Below are positions 56,004 through 64,000 of a stretch of DNA of 64,000 nt, piece by piece. The stretch lies in assembly GCA_015472025.1 (NCBI GenBank), contig BNHL01000001.1, positions 2,840,001 to 2,904,000 on the forward strand, given 5' to 3'. Numbering within the stretch: position 1 is the first letter of the stretch; each line of letters opens with the position of its first letter. The notes under the pieces were generated by a model that saw nothing but the letters and a program-made list of their open reading frames with translations, did no database searches and was not told the DNA's origin. The DNA comes from Cytophagales bacterium WSM2-2. Its GTDB lineage: Bacteria > Bacteroidota > Bacteroidia > Cytophagales > Cyclobacteriaceae. A program made the position numbers and the translations under genes.

Positions 56004-56131
56004 AGGACTAAGTTTCGCAGTTTAGTAATTCTATAAAAGACTAAGGAGTCAATTTTCTTCAAGGCACTACAGGGTTGTAACAACTCTTGCCTCGTTTCGT
56101 CTTTTCAATTGTCACAAACCCTACCCAACAC

Positions 56132-56824
56132 ATGAACCCATCTAAAATTTATGCACGAATTGCTGGTCTGATTTACCTGATCATTGTCGCGGGTGGCATC
56201 TTCAATCTGAAGTATATTCCTGAGACTTTCTTTGGCGATGATCCCATAGCAACGGCCAACAATTTCAAGGATCATGAATTACTTTTCCGAGTGGGCATTT
56301 TGGTTGGGATTATTTGTTTCATTGGTTTCTTACTACTCCCGTTGGCCTTATATAGGCTGCTTAGCCCAGTCAATAAAACACAAGCTGTAATGATGGTCAC
56401 ACTTGCTGCCGTGAGTGTACCGATTTCATTTGTCAATATGCTTAACGAGTTCGCCATATTGACCTGGCTGGGTAATGCCAGTTATCTGAAGGCGTTTAGC
56501 AATGAAGAAATTCAGGCGCAGGTTTTATTGCACATTGATTATTACCGCAATGGAAATAAACTGGCGTTTATCTTTTGGGGACTTTGGCTGTTTCCGTTTG
56601 GCTACCTGGTTTTCAAATCTGGTTTCCTTCCTAAAGTGCTTGGTGTTCTCCTTATGTTCGGCTGTTTCGGCTACGTCATTGATTTTGCAGCACGATTTAT
56701 CTTTCCAGGGTATAAAGACCTCCTTATCTCGGAATATATCCGCATTCCGGGTTCATTAGGAGAATTGGGTATCTGCCTTTGGCTACTCATTGTTGGGGTA
56801 ACGACTCCAAAGGCAGAAATTTAA
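56132..56824 (+). CDS. DUF4386 membrane protein
   Basis: The 230-residue product fits the DUF4386 family: an N-terminal ARIAGLIYLIIVAGGIF helix, FRVGILVGIICFIGFLLLPLALYRLL near residues 50-75, then four more hydrophobic segments, six in all. The family is of unknown function in the inner membrane. The frame is open from 56087, but the ATG at 56132 fits the family's normal start. It lies just before the PadR operon with 108 bases between. Confidence 0.8.
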   Translation: MNPSKIYARIAGLIYLIIVAGGIFNLKYIPETFFGDDPIATANNFKDHELLFRVGILVGIICFIGFLLLPLALYRLLSPVNKTQAVMMVTLAAVSVPISFVNMLNEFAILTWLGNASYLKAFSNEEIQAQVLLHIDYYRNGNKLAFIFWGLWLFPFGYLVFKSGFLPKVLGVLLMFGCFGYVIDFAARFIFPGYKDLLISEYIRIPGSLGELGICLWLLIVGVTTPKAEI

Positions 56825-56874
56825 AGTACCTAAACAGCTCAATTTCAAACTTTAGAAAAAATATTCATATAATA

Positions 56875-56925
56875 ACTGCAATTGCGATTAAAATAGTGTA
56901 ACTATATTTACTGCAATTACGAATA
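56875..56925 (+). promoter_or_regulatory. promoter and operator-like direct repeats of the padR operon
   Basis: Two copies of ACTGCAATT-R-CGA-(T/A)TA lie at 56875-56890 and 56910-56925, 35 bases apart. A TTG (56882-56884) in the first repeat and TATATTTA (56903-56910) just before the second fit a Bacteroidota -33/-7 promoter with 18 bases between. The second repeat would cover the transcription start. The inner GCAATTGC of the first copy is palindromic. This is a natural place for PadR autorepression, but that is inference. Confidence 0.5.
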
Positions 56926-56932
56926 ATACAAT

Positions 56933-57271
56933 ATGAAGAAAACGAAACTCGGTGAATTTGAAGAGTTGGTTTTACTCACAGTTGCTGCTTTGCAAAAGGA
57001 TGCTTACGGGGTGGAGATCAAGCGCGAACTGGAAGATCGACTCAAGGAAAAATTAAGTGTTGGATCAATACAGTCAGCGCTTAAGCGGATGGAGGAAAAA
57101 GGCTTCCTGACTTCTCAATTTGGCGAAGCCACACAGAAAAGGGGAGGGAAGCGCAAGCGTATTTACACTACTACGTCACATGCCCATAAAGTGCTTGCCG
57201 AGATGAAAGAGATCAGGGCAGGTCTTTGGAGCGCCATGCCCAAACTTGCTTACGAGTTGAAACTGATTTGA
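56933..57271 (+). CDS. PadR-family transcriptional regulator
   Basis: The 112-residue protein is a PadR winged helix-turn-helix protein. Visible marks are GEFEELVLLTVAAL (about residues 7-20), DAYGVEIKRELEDRL, then SVGSIQSALKRMEEKGFLTSQ as the recognition helix and wing start, and GGKRKRIYTTT (about 80-90). These are usually repressors relieved by small molecules. Its stop and the permease start share one base (TGATG), so the two genes are a coupled operon. The promoter carries spaced repeats (see 56875-56925), which suggests self-regulation. Confidence 0.92.
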   Translation: MKKTKLGEFEELVLLTVAALQKDAYGVEIKRELEDRLKEKLSVGSIQSALKRMEEKGFLTSQFGEATQKRGGKRKRIYTTTSHAHKVLAEMKEIRAGLWSAMPKLAYELKLI

Positions 57272-59898
57272 TGAAAGGGTCAAACCATATCGTCCCACCG
57301 CAGTGGCCCTTGAGGGTTCTGAGATTCTTTGTCAAAAGAGAATACCTCGAAGAGATTGAAGGTGATATGGAAGAACTGTTCTACGATAATGTGGAGCAGT
57401 GGTCGCTTCGGAAAGCGAAAAGAATCTACACCTGGGAGATGCTCAAATTGCTAAGGCCGGTGCTTGTCAGGAATCTGGAAGTAATTGAAAACTTAAATCG
57501 ATACGCCATGTTCAAAAACTACTTTAAAGTTTCTGTCAGGGGTTTAATGAAAAATCCACTGAACTCATTTATCAATGTGTTCGGTTTATCAGCCGCAATC
57601 GGCATTTGTATTTTCGCTTACGCTTTTGCGCGATGGACATTGAGCACTGATCAATTCCATGAGCACAAAAACGAAGTTTACCTCGTCACTTTTTTTGCCA
57701 ATCGCGATGGAGCACAACAGCAATTTGGCCGGACACCCAGGCCCCTGGGTGAAATGATGAAAGCTGATTTCGCGAACATCAGCAAGATGTGCCGCGTGGA
57801 GGACCGGAATGTGGTAATGAAGCACAAGGATTATGTCTTTCACGAACGTGTCCGGTACGTTGATCCCGAATTTCTGGAGATGTTTACTTTTCCGTTGAAG
57901 TGGGGAAGCTCAACGTCACTCGGTGATGTGAGTAGTATCATCCTCAGTGAAGATATGGCCATCAAATATTTCGGAGACGAAAATCCGGTGGGCCAGGATA
58001 TCTTAATGATTTTTGGAAAGGATCCGCAAAATCCTTCGCAGACACTCACCAAAGCTTTTAAAGTGACGGGTGTGGCGAAAGAATTTCCCAAAGCATGCAC
58101 CATCCGCTTTGATTTCCTGATCAACTTCGAAAACTTCCATACTTCAGAGCAAAGTTTTGATTTCCACGACTGGAATGCGTTTGTAAACGCAACACTCATT
58201 CAGGTAGAAAGCCCATCCGATCTCAGGAATATTAAGCACAGTATGGAAAAATACAAGAGGCTGCAAAATGATGCGGTGCAAAAAGATTGGGCCCTCTCTT
58301 CTTTTGCATTCGAACCTCTGGCAACGTTGCATAAAAGATCTGAATTTATCAGGGACGATATTTCGAGAAGCTCTTCCGATAATTATAAATCGATCGTGTA
58401 CATGTGCATCATAGCTGTCCTGATCATGACTCTTGCTTGCTTCAATTATATCAATATCGCCATAGCCACCGCAGCGAAGAGACTGAAAGAAATCGGCTTG
58501 CGAAAAACGATAGGAGCTACCCGTAGACTTGTCATCATTCAGTTTCTATCAGAAAATGTAGTAGTGACTTTTTTTGCGCTTGTACTGGGCCTCATTTTAG
58601 GAATGACCTTTTTTATTCCGGGGTTTGAACGAATGTGGAATTTCAACATGGACTTCAAGCTCACGGACCCTAACGTTTGGATTTACCTGCCTGCCATTCT
58701 ACTGATTACCAGCGTTGCTTCAGGTATTTATCCCGCGTTATACATTTCAAGGTTTCAAGTGGTAGGTATTTTGAAGGGTTCAGTAAAATTTGGCCAGAAA
58801 AATCCACTCACTAAAATTTTCCTTTGCTTCCAGTTAACGTTAGCCTGCATCTTCATCACGATGTCGACCATGTTTTATCAGAACAATAACTACATGGCAA
58901 AACGAAGCTGGGGATACAATCATGAGCAGACTATGTACGCTCATGTGGCCGACCGCGAGTCGTACGAAGAATTGCATGCGCTGATGTCTCAGGCTCCGGG
59001 TATCGTTTCTATTTCAGGATCGAATCATCATCTTGGCAAGAGTAACGGAACAGCGGTGTTGCATTTCCCCAGCCGCGAGATTGAAGTGGATCAAATGCTG
59101 GTGGATGCGAATTATTTTGAGACGATGGAAGTGCCGGTCATCATGGGCCGCGGTTTCAATGACCACGAGGGCAGTGATACGAGATCTGTTTTAGTCAATG
59201 AGCTTCTCATTAAAAATATGTTGTGGGAAAATCCGGTAGGGCAGCATTTCACTATCGATAGTTTGCAATATGAGGTAGTTGGCGTGGTCAAAGATTTTCA
59301 CAGCTACAGTTTTGCCAAGCCCATCAAGCCCACCATTTTCAGAGTAGCAGACAAAAGTGATTACCGGTTTTTGTCTATGAAAGTAAGAAAAGGCGCTGAA
59401 CTAGAGACATACAGAATGTTGATGGTAAAGTGGGCGCAACTGTTCCCACAAATTCCTTTCGAGGGTGGCTTCCAGGAAGACGTATGGCCAGGCTATTTCG
59501 AGGCAAACAAAATCTACAGAATCGTTTGGGGTGTATTTACATTCATTGCTGTGTCACTCGCCATATTAGGACTTTACGGTTTGATCACACTCAATGTAGC
59601 AGGACGCATCAAAGAATTCAGCATTCGCAAAGTTCTTGGAGCCAGTGTCAACAGTATTGCGGCAAGCATCACTAACCAGTATTTGGTGCTATTCGGAGTA
59701 GCGCTGACTATCGGTGCCCCGGTTGGATATGTTTTGACAAAACTGCTTTTCAAATCTTTTCCCTATCACATGCCGGTGGATTTCTCTTCATCGGCTATTG
59801 CGGTAATGATCCTGATCACGGTGTTGCTGATTACAATCTATACGCAAATCAGAAAAGTACAGAAGATGAATCCCGTGGAAGGACTGAAAGTAGAATAA
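57271..59898 (+). CDS. FtsX/MacB-type ABC transporter permease with prefix domain
   Basis: The 875-residue protein starts at ATG 57271, one base into the PadR stop. Residues 1-75 are a permease prefix domain (KREYLEEIEGDMEELFYDNV), followed by two MacB-type periplasmic core domains, each with flanking FtsX helices: NPLNSFINVFGLSAAIGICIF near 92-112, KRLKEIGLRKTIGATRR near 405-420, and a C-terminal ITLNVAGRIKEFSIRKVLGASV. It has no ATPase domain, and no ATPase gene lies next to it, so it must rely on another locus or act alone. The family is often PadR-linked in this group. Substrate unknown. Confidence 0.9.
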   Translation: MKGSNHIVPPQWPLRVLRFFVKREYLEEIEGDMEELFYDNVEQWSLRKAKRIYTWEMLKLLRPVLVRNLEVIENLNRYAMFKNYFKVSVRGLMKNPLNSFINVFGLSAAIGICIFAYAFARWTLSTDQFHEHKNEVYLVTFFANRDGAQQQFGRTPRPLGEMMKADFANISKMCRVEDRNVVMKHKDYVFHERVRYVDPEFLEMFTFPLKWGSSTSLGDVSSIILSEDMAIKYFGDENPVGQDILMIFGKDPQNPSQTLTKAFKVTGVAKEFPKACTIRFDFLINFENFHTSEQSFDFHDWNAFVNATLIQVESPSDLRNIKHSMEKYKRLQNDAVQKDWALSSFAFEPLATLHKRSEFIRDDISRSSSDNYKSIVYMCIIAVLIMTLACFNYINIAIATAAKRLKEIGLRKTIGATRRLVIIQFLSENVVVTFFALVLGLILGMTFFIPGFERMWNFNMDFKLTDPNVWIYLPAILLITSVASGIYPALYISRFQVVGILKGSVKFGQKNPLTKIFLCFQLTLACIFITMSTMFYQNNNYMAKRSWGYNHEQTMYAHVADRESYEELHALMSQAPGIVSISGSNHHLGKSNGTAVLHFPSREIEVDQMLVDANYFETMEVPVIMGRGFNDHEGSDTRSVLVNELLIKNMLWENPVGQHFTIDSLQYEVVGVVKDFHSYSFAKPIKPTIFRVADKSDYRFLSMKVRKGAELETYRMLMVKWAQLFPQIPFEGGFQEDVWPGYFEANKIYRIVWGVFTFIAVSLAILGLYGLITLNVAGRIKEFSIRKVLGASVNSIAASITNQYLVLFGVALTIGAPVGYVLTKLLFKSFPYHMPVDFSSSAIAVMILITVLLITIYTQIRKVQKMNPVEGLKVE

Positions 59899-59972
59899 AA
59901 TAAGTTTTCCTGATACTGGTTTCCGGACGCCAGGTTTTTTCAAAAAATTAATCACACTTAAATTCAATTAGC

Positions 59973-60761
59973 ATGAAAAATCTAATGAGTATAGGATTGT
60001 TGTCTCTTCTTTGTTTGACTGTACTTGCACAACCCTCGGTGGAGAAGGGCAAGTCATTCTACAGTGAAAAGAAGTATGACGAAGCTGAAAAAGCGTTCAA
60101 GACCATACCTAAAAACACGAGAGAATATCCGGTCGCCAATTATTTTTTGGGTCGCATTGCGTTTGATAAAAAAGAGTACGATGATGCGGCTGATTATTTC
60201 GAAATAGCAACGGAGCTTAATTCAAAGAATGCAGAGTATTTCAATTGGCTTGGCGATGCCTATGCTGCCATTGGAAAAAACGCAGGGTTGTTTAAGCAAA
60301 TGTCGGTGGGGCCGAAAGCGCTGCGTTCATGGGAGAAGGCGGCCCATCTGGATGAAAAAAATATTGATGCACGTGTTTCCCTTGCTGGTGCATACATGCA
60401 AGCTCCTGCTTTTATGGGTGGAGGTGAAAGCAAAGCCCAGGCCATCGGAAGCGAAGCATTAGCACTGCTTGAAGAAGCGTTGAAGAAAGCACCTGAACAT
60501 CACATTTATCTCTATTGGTATGGCAAAACTTCGGCCACAACGAGTCTGAAGATGGACCGTGGTGAAGAATGCCTGCTGAAATATTTGACATTCATTCCTA
60601 AGGAGGGCGAACCTTCTATTGCTGGTGCTCACCTGCGACTGGGGCAGATCAAGGAAAAGAAGGGCAACAAACCCGATGCAAAAAAGAATTATGAATTGGC
60701 TGTAAAGTTGGACGGCAGCTTGAAACAGGCCAAGGAAGGATTGAGCCGGGTTTCGAAATAA
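59973..60761 (+). CDS. exported TPR-repeat protein
   Basis: The 262-residue protein has a signal peptide (MKNLMSIGLLSLLCLTVLA) and then four or five TPR helices pairs: KKYDEAEKAFKTIPKNT (about residues 33-49), FDKKEYDDAADYFEIATELNSKN, later EEALKKAPEHHIYLYWYG and GNKPDAKKNYELAVKLDGSLKQA. It is probably periplasmic and serves as a protein-binding scaffold. It follows the ABC permease by 74 bases and may be on the same transcript, but no functional link is known. Confidence 0.82.
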   Translation: MKNLMSIGLLSLLCLTVLAQPSVEKGKSFYSEKKYDEAEKAFKTIPKNTREYPVANYFLGRIAFDKKEYDDAADYFEIATELNSKNAEYFNWLGDAYAAIGKNAGLFKQMSVGPKALRSWEKAAHLDEKNIDARVSLAGAYMQAPAFMGGGESKAQAIGSEALALLEEALKKAPEHHIYLYWYGKTSATTSLKMDRGEECLLKYLTFIPKEGEPSIAGAHLRLGQIKEKKGNKPDAKKNYELAVKLDGSLKQAKEGLSRVSK

Positions 60762-60782
60762 GCAGTAATTGGAGTGGCTAAT

Positions 60783-61331
60783 TTAAACAGATACAGACGT
60801 ATCAATAATTGTTTTGTTTAGCGCATCGATTAATGAATTCACCTGCGAGAGTGTGGTTTGATCTGTTATTTTATTGTCGCGGCTCACTTTTGTTTTTACG
60901 TATGAGATCACCAGTTGTGTTTCGTCTGTGATATTGGATTCTATTATTTTCAATGTCTTGAGCAATGAAGCGTGGCCGTTTTCTCCCTGAGACGAAGCAG
61001 TAATCAGAGCGACAGGCTTGTGTGAAAATTCGCATGAGGAGACGGTCCAGTCGATGGCGTTTTTTAAAGTACCGGGCACGCCCATAGCATACTCGGGAGT
61101 GCAGATTAAAATCCCGTCAGCGTCTTTCAGCTGTTTGCGAAAACTTTTCACTGCTTCGGGGGGAGTTTCGTTGTCCAGGTCAGGGTTGAAATGAGGTAGT
61201 TCATCGATCCGGTTAAAAACAGAAATCTCAAACTTATCTTTGGTAAGGTCAATGATGGCATTGATGAGGTTTAAGTTGCTGGAACTCTGACGTGTGCTCC
61301 CGGAAATGGCGATGATCTTCTTTTTGGTCAT
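60783..61331 (-). CDS. NADPH-dependent FMN reductase-like flavodoxin-fold protein
   Basis: The 182-residue protein has the NADPH-dependent FMN reductase fold. It begins IIAISGSTRQSSSNLNLI, with the FMN phosphate-binding loop, and has the ICTPEYAMGVPGTLKNAIDW flavin-binding loop (about residues 76-95). The family includes chromate and quinone reductases. The length is normal. It lies alone between a convergent TPR gene and the divergent MreB-like gene, 70 bases upstream. Confidence 0.9.
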   Translation of the reverse strand: MTKKKIIAISGSTRQSSSNLNLINAIIDLTKDKFEISVFNRIDELPHFNPDLDNETPPEAVKSFRKQLKDADGILICTPEYAMGVPGTLKNAIDWTVSSCEFSHKPVALITASSQGENGHASLLKTLKIIESNITDETQLVISYVKTKVSRDNKITDQTTLSQVNSLIDALNKTIIDTSVSV

Positions 61332-61401
61332 AATATTAGAATAGAGTTAGACCTAAACGAAACACCCCCGGATTTAGTTTCCGGCCTTGTAGATTTGTGC
61401 C

Positions 61402-62421
61402 ATGATTCCATTCCTGAAAAATAAAAGCTTCGCAATCGATCTGGGCAACAACAATACTTTGCTTACAGATGAAAATCAAATCCTGTTTTCTCAACCGTCA
61501 TTTATTGTCTTTGATGAAGAGAAACGATCGGTAAAGGCAGTTGGGGAGGAAGCTTTTAGTATTTTCGAAAAGAACCATGGTAATCTCAAATCAGTCAAGC
61601 CGCTGCAATGGGGTGTCATTGCTGATTATAGTTCAGCATCGGTGATGATTGACAGAATGGTAAGACAAGTACACAAGAAGAGTTGGTTTACTGGTTTTGA
61701 TCATATCATTTCGGGAATTCCATACTATTCTACTGAAGTGGAAAAGCGTGCTCTCCGCGATGTACTGGATCAATTCAATTCCAAAAAGAAACATTTGTTT
61801 TTTGAACCATTAGCTGCGGCAGTGGGTATGGGCATGAATATCCGGGAGCCGGAAGGCAAGATGGTTATTGATATTGGCGGAGGCATCACAGAGATCGTAA
61901 TTATCTCTCTTTCAGGCATAGCTGTTTTTCAATCAATAAAAATTGCGGGAGATACTTTTACGATTGAGATCCAGGATTACTTCCGGAGAAATCATAACCT
62001 CGCGATTGGCTGGAAGACGGCCGAGCAAATTAAAATACAGGTGGGATCTGCCGTTCCACAGTTGACAAACCCTCCATTGGCCATGACTGCCAAAGGCAAA
62101 GATATTTTGGAAGGGATTCCTGCAACAAGACAAGTGGAGTATGCTGAGATAGCTTATGTGCTGGATAAGTCGATCAAATCAATCGAGGAAAGCATCATTC
62201 AAACACTCGAAGTTTGTCCTCCCGAACTTTCAGCTGACATTTATCAAAATGGAATACATTTGACCGGTGGCAGCGCACTATTGCGCGGACTCGCAGACCG
62301 GCTTCAAAAAAATATTCAATTACCCATTCACCTGGATGAAGAGCCATTGCTGTCTGTGAGCAAAGGTATTGCTCAGGCGCTGCGCGAACCGAAGCGATTT
62401 CAGTCTGTGCTTTTCGAGTGA
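61402..62421 (+). CDS. divergent MreB paralogue
   Basis: The 339-residue actin-like protein matches MreB length and motif order. FAIDLGNNNTLL stands in the phosphate-1 site where canonical MreB has DLGTANT; the KPLQWGVIADY, FFEPLAAAVGMGM and DIGGGITEIVIISLSGI motifs, and the final GGSALLRGLADRL, are all conserved. MreB polymerises under the membrane to place wall synthesis. The altered phosphate-1 loop and the lack of neighbouring mreCD suggest a paralogue and not the main rod-shape gene. The gene ends one base from the convergent EF-G-like gene. Confidence 0.88.
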   Translation: MIPFLKNKSFAIDLGNNNTLLTDENQILFSQPSFIVFDEEKRSVKAVGEEAFSIFEKNHGNLKSVKPLQWGVIADYSSASVMIDRMVRQVHKKSWFTGFDHIISGIPYYSTEVEKRALRDVLDQFNSKKKHLFFEPLAAAVGMGMNIREPEGKMVIDIGGGITEIVIISLSGIAVFQSIKIAGDTFTIEIQDYFRRNHNLAIGWKTAEQIKIQVGSAVPQLTNPPLAMTAKGKDILEGIPATRQVEYAEIAYVLDKSIKSIEESIIQTLEVCPPELSADIYQNGIHLTGGSALLRGLADRLQKNIQLPIHLDEEPLLSVSKGIAQALREPKRFQSVLFE

Positions 62422-62422
62422 G

Positions 62423-64000
62423 TCAAACGTTGACCATTTCAGCGACTGCTGCCTTCGAAAGTTTTTGCTGCAAATCGGAGGGAACCGGAACATAATCTGC
62501 CAGATGCTGTGTGAAGCTCGCTCTGCCCTGAGAGATGGAGCGAAGGGCCGTTGAGTATTTGTCAAGCTCCGCCAGAGGCGCTCGTGCTTTGATCACCTGG
62601 TAGTTTCCACTGGTGTCAACACCCATAATGAGTGCCCTTCGGGTCTGAAGGTCCCCCATCACGTCACCCATGATTTCTTCCGGTACTTTTATTTCAAGAT
62701 CGCAGATCGGTTCAAGTAACTGAGGCTCGGCTTTCATGAATGCATCTTTGAAGGCCATCATCCCTGCAATCTTGAATGAAATATCATTTGAGTCGACAGG
62801 GTGCATCTTGCCATCATGGATCATGACGCGCACATCGCGTACATATGAACCCGTGATCGGCCCCTCTTCCATTTTTTCCATCACACCTTTTAGAATCGAA
62901 GGAATAAATCGCGTATCAATCACACCTCCCACAATGCAATTGTAGAAGACCAGTTTTCCACCCCATTCCAAATCGATTATCTCTTTACCGCGGATATTGA
63001 ATTCCGTTGGCTCAGGCATGCCGTCATAGAAAGGTTCTACTTTAAGATAGACTTCACCAAACTGCCCGGCCCCACCCGATTGTTTTTTGTGCCGGTAACT
63101 TGCACTCGAAGGCTTGCGAATGGTTTCGCGATAGGATATTCGTGGGGCAACAAAATCAATATGCAGTTTGTACAGGTTTTCCAAAAACCATTTGCAAACG
63201 GTCAGGTGCAACTCGCCCTGAGCAGAGATAATCAGCTGCTTGAGTTCTTTGGAGAAAGCCACTTCAAGTGTCGGGTCTTCCTGGTGAATTTTGCCTAACA
63301 CTTCACCGATCTTTTCGTCATCGTTTTTACTTTGTGCAATTACGGCTACCTGCATTCTTGGTGGAGGGAAGACGATTGGCTCAACAGCAATATCAAGCCC
63401 TTTGGCGTGAAGTGTTTGATTAGTGTAGGTGTCTTTCAATTTTAATGTTGCGCCAATATCACCGGCCACTAGTTTTTCTACGGGATTGCGTGTTTTTCCA
63501 TCCATAATGAATAGCTGATGAAATCTCTCCACAGCTCCTGTCTGTGTATTGATCAGTTCAGAAGTAGCAGTCACCTCTCCTGACATCACTTTGAAGTAGG
63601 ACAACTTGCCCAGGTTAGGTTCGAGGTGTGATTTAAAAATAAATAAGACCGCAGGCTGTGTGCGGTCGAATGAAAGTTCTTTTCCTGAAGTTGTCTTTTC
63701 GGGTTTCGCATCGACAGGTGAGGGAGCCACGTTGTCGATGAAACCCATCATACGGCCTGTGCCCATGTTCTTCTTGGCTGACATTACGAACACAGGGAAT
63801 AAGTCATGATGAACCATTCCTAACTTCAATCCTTCGCGCATTTCATCTTCATCCAAAGTTCCCTTCTCAAAATATTTTTCCATCAACTTCTCATCGTTCT
63901 CTGCCGCTTTTTCCACCAATTCGTTGTGAAGCTCGTTTGCTTTTTCTCTTTCCGTTTCCGGGATTGGAAGTTTTTCCGGCTTGCCTCCGGTAGTTGGGAA
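62423..64000 (-). CDS. elongation factor G-like GTPase, C-terminal part (truncated by window end)
   Basis: The frame runs without a stop to the window edge, so its N-terminus is outside; the visible part is about 525 residues. It covers the end of the G domain (PIPETEREKANELHNE), domain II, domain III, domain IV with SGGAGQFGEVYLKVEP, and domain V. This sequence is unlike the canonical translation EF-G and fits a second EF-G-like type common in Cytophagales. Because the P-loop lies beyond the window, GTPase competence cannot be judged. The apparent internal start at 63919 is a TTG inside the frame. Confidence 0.88.
   Translation of the reverse strand, partial: FPTTGGKPEKLPIPETEREKANELHNELVEKAAENDEKLMEKYFEKGTLDEDEMREGLKLGMVHHDLFPVFVMSAKKNMGTGRMMGFIDNVAPSPVDAKPEKTTSGKELSFDRTQPAVLFIFKSHLEPNLGKLSYFKVMSGEVTATSELINTQTGAVERFHQLFIMDGKTRNPVEKLVAGDIGATLKLKDTYTNQTLHAKGLDIAVEPIVFPPPRMQVAVIAQSKNDDEKIGEVLGKIHQEDPTLEVAFSKELKQLIISAQGELHLTVCKWFLENLYKLHIDFVAPRISYRETIRKPSSASYRHKKQSGGAGQFGEVYLKVEPFYDGMPEPTEFNIRGKEIIDLEWGGKLVFYNCIVGGVIDTRFIPSILKGVMEKMEEGPITGSYVRDVRVMIHDGKMHPVDSNDISFKIAGMMAFKDAFMKAEPQLLEPICDLEIKVPEEIMGDVMGDLQTRRALIMGVDTSGNYQVIKARAPLAELDKYSTALRSISQGRASFTQHLADYVPVPSDLQQKLSKAAVAEMVNV

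Noticed and set aside
55880-56083. Minus-strand open frame of 67 codons over the REP-like element
   Set aside because: It is produced by a GC-rich structured repeat, with a composition unlike neighbouring genes and no ribosome site.
63917-63919. Apparent start of the EF-G-like gene at 63919
   Set aside because: It is an internal TTG; the frame continues without a stop to the end of the window with EF-G-like sequence (PIPETEREKANELHNE), so the gene is truncated there.
1-64000. A search by eye for phage, integrase, insertion-sequence and toxin-antitoxin genes
   Set aside because: No transposase, integrase, phage structural gene or clear toxin-antitoxin pair was found. The XRE-small protein pair was considered but has no recognisable toxin domain.

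Overview
This window looks like a chromosomal segment of a Bacteroidota bacterium, most likely a gliding Cytophagales-type organism. The evidence is the gene content: PorP/SprF outer-membrane proteins, type IX secretion (T9SS) sorting domains of both the type A and the gliding-motility (CHU_C, type B) kind, MBG-repeat surface protein, SusD-free lipoproteins with Bacteroidota-style lipoboxes, LytS/LytTR two-component genes with TPR sensors, PadR-linked ABC permeases, and a fused nuoCD. Promoter-like sequences follow the Bacteroidota TAnnTTTG form, and Shine-Dalgarno sequences are mostly absent. No phage, plasmid, insertion sequence or CRISPR array was seen.

Layout. 1-9.6 kb: small housekeeping and orphan genes: a lipoprotein, a DivIVA-folB pair, a WD40 protein divergent from a phosphopantetheinyl transferase and a DUF1801 protein, a SulP transporter with a beta-carbonic anhydrase, an OmpA/PD40 envelope protein, a DUF2007 protein and an AlkD-like repair protein. 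9.6-13.7 kb: tRNA-Arg(CCG) with its terminator, a membrane protein, a Crp/Fnr regulator, an M24 peptidase and a beta-barrel protein. 13.9-25.9 kb: a T9SS surface locus, PorP/SprF with a SPOR-like tail, two very large FG-GAP/Ig-like adhesins ending in gliding-type C-terminal domains (1056 and about 2083 aa), then a second PorP/SprF.

26.0-40.8 kb: a complete 13-gene respiratory complex I operon, nuoA-B-CD-E-F-G-H-I-J-K-L-M-N, followed by a CBS-domain protein. 41.3-48.6 kb: an XRE regulator divergent from a small unknown gene, two lipoproteins, and a 1621-aa MBG-repeat protein with a type A sorting domain. 48.8-53.7 kb: a LytTR response regulator and two paralogous TPR sensor kinases. 53.8-55.7 kb: dnaK. 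55.9-60.8 kb: a REP-like intergenic element, a DUF4386 membrane protein, a PadR-ABC permease operon and a TPR protein. 60.8-64 kb: an FMN reductase, a divergent MreB paralogue and the C-terminal part of an EF-G-like GTPase cut by the window end.

The genes form ordinary modules rather than one large novel system. The most interesting items are the adhesin/PorP locus with Cys-paired repeats, the three-domain super-repeat in the MBG protein, the PadR promoter with spaced operator-like repeats, the REP-like elements, and the duplicated sensor kinases. Nothing here is clearly a wholly new defence or mobile system.
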